Shown: piece after piece, positions 1 through 4,054 of the stretch | How the letters are laid out: the number at the start of each line of letters is the position of its first letter | Position numbering within the stretch: the stretch's first letter is position 1 | From: Clostridia bacterium BRH_c25 | Lineage (GTDB): Bacteria; Bacillota_A; Clostridia; Lutisporales; Lutisporaceae | Assembly (NCBI GenBank): GCA_001515955.1 | Contig: LOES01000016.1 | Coordinates: 1 to 5,327, forward strand | DNA length: 5,327 nucleotides | Direction of reading: 5' to 3' | Translations under genes and position numbers: made by a program | Notes under the pieces: model-generated | The model's database searches: none | Told to the model about the DNA's origin: nothing | What the model saw: the letters and a program-made list of their open reading frames with translations, nothing else

Positions 1-669
1 AAGGAAAACGGGGCAGTTATTTTGCGGGGAGGAGCTTTCAAACCACGGACCTCCCCTTATGCCTTTCAGGGCTTGAAGGAGGAAGGACTTGAATATCTCA
101 GACAGGCATCGGCTGAAACAGGACTGCCGGTAGTATCTGAGATTATGGACCCCAGGGATATGGAGCTGATATACAGTTATGTGGATATGTTACAGATTGG
201 CTCGAGGAATATGCAGAACTTTTCTCTTCTGAAGGAAGTGGGTAGAGCCGACAAGCCCGTACTTCTGAAAAGGGGAATGGCAGCGACTATTGAAGATTTT
301 CTTATGGCAGCGGAATATATTGCCTCTGAAGGCAATGATGACATCGTGCTTTGTGAAAGGGGCATAAGAACCTTTGAAAACTATACAAGGAACACTTTGG
401 ATATTACTGCGGTGCCTATATTGAAAAGTCTGTGCAGGCTTCCTGTTATAGTTGATCCAAGTCATGGCACCGGAAGAAGGGATCTGATACTTCCGATGTC
501 CCTGGCATCTATGGCTGCCGGAGCTGACGGGGTGATGATCGAAGTGCATCCGTGCCCGGAAAATGCACTCTCGGATGGGGAGCAGTCCTTGGATATGCAG
601 GAGTTCAAGAAAATCGCAGAAAGACTTAAGTCTACTAAGGAGTGTTTCTGTGACATCAGGAGGAAGTGA
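1..669 (+). CDS. aroF: 3-deoxy-7-phosphoheptulonate (DAHP) synthase, class I-beta, 5'-truncated
   Basis: The enzyme condenses phosphoenolpyruvate with erythrose 4-phosphate, the first step of the cytosolic shikimate pathway to aromatic amino acids. The frame is open from base 1, so the gene begins upstream; 222 residues are visible, against about 335-340 for family members with an N-terminal regulatory domain. The fold is recognisable as the KDO8P/DAHP synthase TIM barrel. Seen in order (numbering from the first visible codon): [12 protein letters not shown] at 9-20, which belongs to the substrate-binding core; VSEIMDP near 45; LLKRGM with Lys90; CERGIRTFE near 118; [10 protein letters not shown] with His155; and [15 protein letters not shown] with Glu181 and Asp192. 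By family knowledge His, Glu and Asp are metal ligands; the fourth ligand, a Cys, should lie upstream of the window. A TTG at 22 is an internal Leu, not a start. Any N-terminal regulatory domain cannot be judged here. The gene is followed by a hairpin at 695-740. Confidence 0.95.
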   Translation, partial: KENGAVILRGGAFKPRTSPYAFQGLKEEGLEYLRQASAETGLPVVSEIMDPRDMELIYSYVDMLQIGSRNMQNFSLLKEVGRADKPVLLKRGMAATIEDFLMAAEYIASEGNDDIVLCERGIRTFENYTRNTLDITAVPILKSLCRLPVIVDPSHGTGRRDLILPMSLASMAAGADGVMIEVHPCPENALSDGEQSLDMQEFKKIAERLKSTKECFCDIRRK

Positions 670-694
670 ATATTTATAACGAAATGTTGATAAT

Positions 695-740
695 ATAAAG
701 TCATGAAGTGTTTTAGGTAGGAGACACTGCATGACTTTAT
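695..740 (+). terminator. Long near-perfect hairpin after aroF, probable (bidirectional?) terminator
   Basis: Bases 695-705 (ATAAAGTCATG) pair perfectly with 730-740 (CATGACTTTAT). After one A/G mismatch (706/729), 707-711 (AGTGT) pairs with 724-728 (ACACT), leaving a 12-nt loop. The 3' side ends CTTTATTATTTG, which is T-rich but lacks an uninterrupted T-run; the 5' arm is preceded by A/T-rich sequence, so it could act in both directions. It starts 25 bases after the aroF stop, the usual place for a terminator. It could instead be an operator or an mRNA-stabilising stem for the next gene, whose ribosome binding site begins only 12 bases downstream. Confidence 0.6.
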
Positions 741-765
741 TATTTGTGCTTCGGGAGGCGTATAA

Positions 766-1056
766 ATGGATATTGATAATACTAAAGTCAAGGAACTGGA
801 GAGCAGGGTGGAGAAAATCGCACTTATGCTTGAAAAGGCTAAAATAGGCGAGTATGTCAATATTATGACTAAGCCGAAAACACTTCTCTTGAACAATTTT
901 ATCGGAGGGGTGGCCAGAGGCTTTGGGACAGCAATCGGCTTTACTGTACTCGGAGCATTTGTTCTCTACCTTATGAGGCAGGCAATGCTTTTAAATCTTC
1001 CTTTTATTGGTGGATTCATTGCCGAGATAGTAAAAATTGTACAGGACCATCTATGA
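766..1056 (+). CDS. DUF5665-like small membrane protein, function unknown
   Basis: A 96-residue protein. The ATG is chosen because GGGAGG at 753-758 sits 7 bases upstream. Residues 5-33 are charged and look helical or coiled-coil (KVKELESRVEKIALMLEKAK). Residues about 44-78 are hydrophobic and glycine-rich (NNFIGGVARGFGTAIGF and onward), forming one clear membrane segment, and a second amphipathic or hydrophobic stretch follows at 79-93 (LPFIGGFIAEIVKIV). The pattern of LxNNFxxGxARGxGxAIGFTxLG followed by NLPxIGxFIAEIV is one I associate with the Firmicutes family DUF5665; this is recognition by memory, not a search. No enzymatic motif is visible. The zinc-finger gene follows after 24 bases with its own ribosome binding site, so the two are probably co-transcribed. 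No function is known to me. Confidence 0.85.
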   Translation: MDIDNTKVKELESRVEKIALMLEKAKIGEYVNIMTKPKTLLLNNFIGGVARGFGTAIGFTVLGAFVLYLMRQAMLLNLPFIGGFIAEIVKIVQDHL

Positions 1057-1080
1057 TTAAATATAGAGGAGGCATTATAA

Positions 1081-1692
1081 TTGGAAAAAAAAGACCTTAA
1101 ACACTATGAAGAGCTTTTAAATATAGAAAAGCAGGAGAGGGAGGACTCTCTTGCAGATGAAGGTATGGGGCTGGGAATATCATTAAGGGATATGACCGGG
1201 GAGCTTTCATCCTATGACAACCACCCCGGAGATTTGGGAAACGAAACCTTTGAGGCTGAGAAGAATCTTTCCTTCAGAACAAGGGAGAAATTCCTTTTAA
1301 GTGAGGTTCAAACGGCTTTGAACAAGATAGCTGAAGGCACCTTCGGCTTGTGTGAGGTGTGTCATAGGGAAATTGACAAGGATAGGCTGGATATAAGGCC
1401 ATATACCCGGCTGTGCATCCATTGTGAAAATAATATGGAGCAGAAGGTAGACGATGAGGAAAAGGGCAGACCAATAGAGGAGCAGGTGTTGTTTCCACCC
1501 TTCGGAAGATCTTTTACAGACAATTCCACCGAGGATAAGGTGGAATATGACGGGGAAGATACCTGGGATTCAGTCAATGAATATAACGTAAGGATGTCTG
1601 ACAATCAATTTGGTGAGGATGATGAAGCTGTAGGATATGTTGAGGATGTTGAACAGATAAGTAATGAGCAATATAAGAGGCAGTTGGAATGA
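1081..1692 (+). CDS. TraR/DksA C4-type zinc-finger protein, YteA/YlyA family
   Basis: A 203-residue cytosolic protein of the DksA/TraR superfamily, whose members bind RNA polymerase and modulate initiation; the YteA subfamily is annotated as sporulation-associated. The start is TTG at 1081, supported by AGGAGG at 1067-1072 with 8-base spacing; the next Met (29) would remove conserved sequence. Residues 1-25 are charged and helical. SYDNHPGDLGNETFEAEK (44-61) is the typical YteA-family signature. The zinc finger is C91-x2-C94-x17-C112-x2-C115, the canonical DksA spacing with all four Cys present. After it come RPIEEQVLFPPFGRSF (130-145) and YDGEDTWDSVNEYN (156-169), both YteA-like, and an acidic tail. 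From memory, B. subtilis ylyA, a DksA-like gene, also lies just upstream of lspA, so this is likely its positional counterpart. Whether it should be named yteA or ylyA cannot be decided here. Confidence 0.93.
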   Translation: MEKKDLKHYEELLNIEKQEREDSLADEGMGLGISLRDMTGELSSYDNHPGDLGNETFEAEKNLSFRTREKFLLSEVQTALNKIAEGTFGLCEVCHREIDKDRLDIRPYTRLCIHCENNMEQKVDDEEKGRPIEEQVLFPPFGRSFTDNSTEDKVEYDGEDTWDSVNEYNVRMSDNQFGEDDEAVGYVEDVEQISNEQYKRQLE

Positions 1693-1771
1693 TATAGATA
1701 CGAGATTCGAGATTCGAGACACGAGAGTTAGGGCAGGGCGCTGGTGTAAGGGCGGGGCTCTGCTCCGCCCG
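1692..1771 (+). repeat. Intergenic repeat element, copy 1 (heptad repeats plus GC-rich hairpin)
   Basis: The element begins ATATAGATACGAGAT on the last base of the zinc-finger gene's stop codon. It continues as four drifting 7-base units (CGAGATT, CGAGATT, CGAGACA, CGAGAGT) from 1701 to 1728, then a G-rich linker. It ends in a 9-bp hairpin in which 1750-1758 (GGGCGGGGC) pairs with 1762-1770 (GCTCCGCCC, one G-U) around a 3-base TCT loop. A second copy, with the same architecture, lies at 2299-2366 on the other side of lspA. The hairpin is not followed by a T-run, so a standard intrinsic terminator is unlikely. The 3' boundary is approximate. Confidence 0.75.
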
Positions 1772-1810
1772 TTCCTATGTAGAGAAATGGAAGATTTTTA
1801 TTAGGTTTTA

Positions 1811-1819
1811 TGATATAAT
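1811..1819 (+). promoter_or_regulatory. Extended -10 promoter for lspA
   Basis: TGATATAAT contains a perfect TATAAT (1814-1819) preceded by the TGn extension, giving an extended -10 box. No good -35 hexamer is present at 16-18 bases upstream (AAGATT at 17), which extended -10 promoters can tolerate. Transcription would start near 1826, about 35 bases ahead of the lspA start. The position, between the repeat element and lspA, fits an independent lspA-rluD transcript. Confidence 0.6.
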
Positions 1820-1860
1820 CTTTTAGGCAGTACTTATTTATGTTTTAAGGGGGAATTTCT

Positions 1861-2304
1861 TTGTATCCTATTTTTATTGTAGCAGCTATTATTGCTTTGG
1901 ATCAGATTATTAAGAGTACACTGGTGAAAGCACTGGCAAGTGGACAGATTACAGTAATCAAGAATTTTTTCCATCTTGTTTATGTTGAGAATTATGGAAT
2001 TGCCTTTGGGATGTTCAAAAACAAAACCTTGTTTTTCATAATTACCCAATGCATAATATCAGTATTGATCTCATTTGTGATTTACAAGTTCCATAGTAAA
2101 AGCATCTCTTTGACGATATGCCTGTCATTGATACTTGGAGGCGCAATCGGCAACCTTATTGACAGAATAAGACTTGGATATGTTATAGACTATTTATCTT
2201 TTACTATATTCCCTCCGGTTTTTAATCTGGCAGATTCGGCAATAGTGGTGGGTGCGATACTTCTCAGCCTGATTTTGGTATTTGATAAGAATATTAAAAT
2301 ATAG
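1861..2304 (+). CDS. lspA: Lipoprotein signal peptidase (signal peptidase II)
   Basis: An inner-membrane aspartyl protease that removes the signal peptide from diacylglyceryl-modified prolipoproteins at the lipobox Cys. Length is 147 residues, normal for the family (about 150-170). The start is TTG at 1861, with AAGGGGG at 1847-1853 about 7 bases upstream; the next Met is residue 51, too late. Four hydrophobic segments are visible at about 3-25, 56-76, 83-100 and 124-141. Motifs seen: LDQIIK (13-18); VENYGIAFG (42-50), the family's N-x-G-x-AFG region; GGAIGNLIDRIRLGYVIDYL (93-112); and FNLADSAI (121-128). By family knowledge the catalytic pair is Asp110 (VID) and Asp125 (LAD), both present. 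It has its own promoter-like sequence at 1811-1819 and is followed by rluD, 78 bases on. Its TAG stop lies inside repeat copy 2. Confidence 0.97.
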   Translation: MYPIFIVAAIIALDQIIKSTLVKALASGQITVIKNFFHLVYVENYGIAFGMFKNKTLFFIITQCIISVLISFVIYKFHSKSISLTICLSLILGGAIGNLIDRIRLGYVIDYLSFTIFPPVFNLADSAIVVGAILLSLILVFDKNIKI

Positions 2305-2366
2305 ATGCGAGATATGAGATGCGAGACTCGAGGTTCAGGGGTGTAGGGGCGCTCATTGGGCGTCCG
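2299..2366 (+). repeat. Intergenic repeat element, copy 2
   Basis: Same architecture as the element at 1692-1771. It opens ATATAGATGCGAGAT, identical to copy 1 over 15 bases apart from one A/G difference. It continues with 7-base units (GCGAGAT, ATGAGAT, GCGAGAC, TCGAGGT) over 2307-2334, then GGTGTA, and ends in an 8-bp hairpin in which 2347-2354 (GGGCGCTC read from GGGGCGCTC) pairs with 2358-2365 (GGGCGTCC) around a 3-base ATT loop, with G-U pairs. The linker is about 10 bases shorter than in copy 1. The lspA stop TAG (2302-2304) is part of the opening ATATAG. The element fills almost the entire gap between lspA and the rluD ribosome binding site. Confidence 0.75.
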
Positions 2367-2367
2367 T

Positions 2368-2378
2368 GGGGAGGTGAT
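2368..2378 (+). promoter_or_regulatory. rluD: Strong ribosome binding site that sets the rluD start
   Basis: GGGGAGGTGAT includes GGAGGTGAT, a nine-base complement to the usual Firmicutes 16S rRNA 3' end. GGAGG ends 8 bases before GTG at 2383. The alternative in-frame TTG at 2356 lies within the repeat hairpin and has no such site, so GTG 2383 is preferred. Confidence 0.85.
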
Positions 2379-2382
2379 ATTT

Positions 2383-3321
2383 GTGGAGGTCAGAGAATTT
2401 AATATTGAACCGGAGGAAGCGGGGAAAAGGCTGGATTCCTTTCTTTCTGAAAAAATAGATGGATACTCCAGAACATATATGCAAAAGCTTATTGATGAGG
2501 GGAGCTGCAAGGTCAACGGAAAAAGTGCAAAGTCAAATCTAAAGCTCCGTAAAGGAGACCATTTGGAGGCTGTCATTCCTGACCCTGTTCCTCTTGAGGC
2601 AGAGCCTGAAAAAATAGATTTGGACATAGTTCATGAGGATGACGACATCATAATAATCAACAAACACCAGGGAATGGTAGTGCATCCCGCCCATGGAAAC
2701 TATTCCGGCACTGTTGTTAATGCGCTGTTGGAGCACTGCAGAAGCCTGTCTGATTATAATAGTCTCACCGGAATAAATGGTGTGATGAGGCCTGGAATAG
2801 TACATAGAATAGACAAGGATACTTCCGGTATAATTGTGATAGCAAAGACCAATGAGGCACATCTTTCCCTGTCGGAGCAGTTTAAGGAGCATACCATAAC
2901 CAGAAAATATATTGCACTCCTGGAGGGCAGGTTGAAAAGTGAAAGTGGAACCGTTGAAACCCTAATCGGAAGGAATCCCAGAGACAGAAAGCAGATGGCA
3001 GTTGTCAGCATTAACGGCAAAAAGGCCATTACCCACTATAGGGTGCTTGAGCAGTTTGAGAATCACACCTTGATAGAAGCGGTGCTGGAAACAGGAAGGA
3101 CACATCAGATAAGAGTCCATATGGCATATTTAGGGCATCCCGTTGTAGGGGACACGGTATATGGATATAAAAAGCAGCGGTTCGATACCAATGGACAGCT
3201 GCTCCATGCCAAGACACTCGGTTTTTTGCATCCTGCCTGGAAAGAATATGTAGAATTTGAAGCTCCGCTTCCTGACTACTTTGAAAGCATATTGAGGACT
3301 TTAAGGAGCAAAAACCTATAG
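2383..3321 (+). CDS. rluD: RluA-family 23S rRNA-type pseudouridine synthase (RluD/YlyB)
   Basis: Isomerises specific uridines in RNA to pseudouridine; the close relative RluD acts on helix 69 of 23S rRNA, but the target here is inferred. From GTG 2383 the protein has 312 residues, the usual length. Residues about 9-60 form an S4 RNA-binding domain (GKRLDSFLSEKIDGYSR; KLIDEGSCKVNGK). The catalytic domain follows: INKHQGMVVHPAHGN (92-106), the catalytic motif HRIDKDTSG (141-149) with the nucleophile Asp144, RKYIALLEG near 174-182, and ETGRTHQIRVHMAYLGHPVVGD (236-257). LHPAWKEYVEFEAPLP lies near the C-terminus. All hallmark residues are present. It lies between lspA and pyrR, where B. subtilis has ylyB (recalled synteny). 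It is probably co-transcribed with lspA. Its TAG stop overlaps the -35 box of the pyr promoter. Confidence 0.95.
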   Translation: MEVREFNIEPEEAGKRLDSFLSEKIDGYSRTYMQKLIDEGSCKVNGKSAKSNLKLRKGDHLEAVIPDPVPLEAEPEKIDLDIVHEDDDIIIINKHQGMVVHPAHGNYSGTVVNALLEHCRSLSDYNSLTGINGVMRPGIVHRIDKDTSGIIVIAKTNEAHLSLSEQFKEHTITRKYIALLEGRLKSESGTVETLIGRNPRDRKQMAVVSINGKKAITHYRVLEQFENHTLIEAVLETGRTHQIRVHMAYLGHPVVGDTVYGYKKQRFDTNGQLLHAKTLGFLHPAWKEYVEFEAPLPDYFESILRTLRSKNL

Positions 3322-3347
3322 ACAAAATATCAGTGCTGTGTTAGAAT
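3319..3347 (+). promoter_or_regulatory. Promoter of the pyrR-pyrC operon
   Basis: The -35 box TAGACA (3319-3324, five of six matches to TTGACA) is separated by exactly 17 bases from the -10 box TAGAAT (3342-3347, five of six to TATAAT), which also carries the TGn extension (3339-3341). Transcription would start near 3354, just ahead of the PyrR-binding hairpin, giving a leader of about 115 bases. The first three bases of the -35 box are the rluD stop codon. Confidence 0.75.
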
Positions 3348-3360
3348 CTATTAAAACGAG

Positions 3361-3391
3361 CCTTTAAACTTGTCCGGTGAGGCATGGAAGG
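3361..3391 (+). promoter_or_regulatory. PyrR-binding RNA hairpin (anti-antiterminator)
   Basis: The segment begins CCTTTAA and ends GGAAGG, so CCTTT (3361-3365) can pair with GAAGG (3387-3391). At the top, TGTCCGGTGAGGCA (3371-3384) fits the PyrR consensus ARUCCNGNGAGGYU, known from B. subtilis, at all positions except the closing pair, where A/U is replaced by U/A, which keeps the pairing. The GNGA loop and the bulged U (3373) are present. PyrR with UMP bound is expected to stabilise this hairpin and so allow the terminator to form. Confidence 0.9.
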
Positions 3392-3421
3392 GATCATAGC
3401 AATACACCTTTAATCTGCCTC
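3379..3421 (+). promoter_or_regulatory. Antiterminator of the pyr attenuator
   Basis: GAGGCA (3379-3384) is complementary to TGCCTC (3416-3421), and GAAGG (3387-3391) to CCTTT (3407-3411). Formed together, these pairings use the 3' half of the PyrR-binding hairpin and the 5' arm of the terminator, so the structure excludes both. It would form when PyrR is not bound, allowing transcription into pyrR. Confidence 0.8.
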
Positions 3422-3435
3422 GAGGCAGATTTTTT
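3412..3435 (+). terminator. Intrinsic terminator of the pyr attenuator
   Basis: A perfect 8-bp stem, AATCTGCC (3412-3419) and GGCAGATT (3424-3431), closes a TCGA loop and runs into six T residues (3430-3435). It lies 33 bases before the pyrR start, within the leader, as expected for PyrR-controlled attenuation. Confidence 0.92.
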
Positions 3436-3450
3436 GCATTTTTCAGATAG

Positions 3451-4000
<550 letters not shown>

Positions 4001-4002
<2 letters not shown>

Positions 4003-4030
4003 GAGTAGATTGCTTTTGCTACTCTTTTTT
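4001..4030 (+). terminator. Terminator-like hairpin between pyrR and pyrC
   Basis: AAGAGTAG (4001-4008) pairs perfectly with CTACTCTT (4019-4026) around a 10-base loop, followed by a run of six T (4025-4030). The 5' arm includes the last two bases of the pyrR TAA stop. It has the form of an intrinsic terminator, though the stem is A/T-rich and only 8 bp. No PyrR-binding consensus is seen next to it, so it would more likely give partial termination than PyrR-controlled attenuation. It lies 24 bases before the pyrC start. Confidence 0.7.
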
Positions 4031-4054
4031 CTTGTGAAAAAGGAGGACTGTTAT

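Noticed and set aside
668..715. Possible promoter for the DUF5665-like gene (TTGATA at 687-692)
   Set aside because: No acceptable -10 box lies at 16-18 bases downstream (GTTTTA/TTTTAG); too weak to annotate.
704..721. Tiny open frame ATG AAG TGT TTT AGG TAG in the aroF hairpin region, considered as a leader peptide
   Set aside because: It has five codons, no ribosome binding site, no run of regulatory aromatic codons, and is buried in the hairpin.
190..732. 180-codon open frame on the minus strand opposite aroF
   Set aside because: It lies antisense to a well-conserved DAHP synthase, has no credible ribosome binding site or domain, and its sequence is low-complexity shadow coding.
462..896. 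144-codon minus-strand open frame across the aroF 3' end and the DUF5665-like gene
   Set aside because: It crosses the hairpin and two genes supported by ribosome binding sites and family motifs; its Ser/Leu-rich content is typical of an antisense shadow.
1701..1728. CGAGATT units considered as a CRISPR array
   Set aside because: The repeat units are only 7 bases, directly abutting and without spacers.
1750..1770. GC-rich hairpin considered as an intrinsic terminator of the zinc-finger gene
   Set aside because: No T-run follows the stem (GTTCCTATG), and the related hairpin in copy 2 lies between two genes that are probably co-transcribed; it is better treated as part of the repeat.
2356..2382. 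Upstream TTG start adding nine residues to rluD
   Set aside because: The TTG lies in the loop and stem of the repeat hairpin without a ribosome binding site, whereas GTG 2383 has a near-perfect one.
2190..2892. Overlapping minus-strand open frames of 145 and 117 codons opposite lspA and rluD
   Set aside because: Both are antisense to conserved genes, show no motif, and one crosses repeat copy 2.
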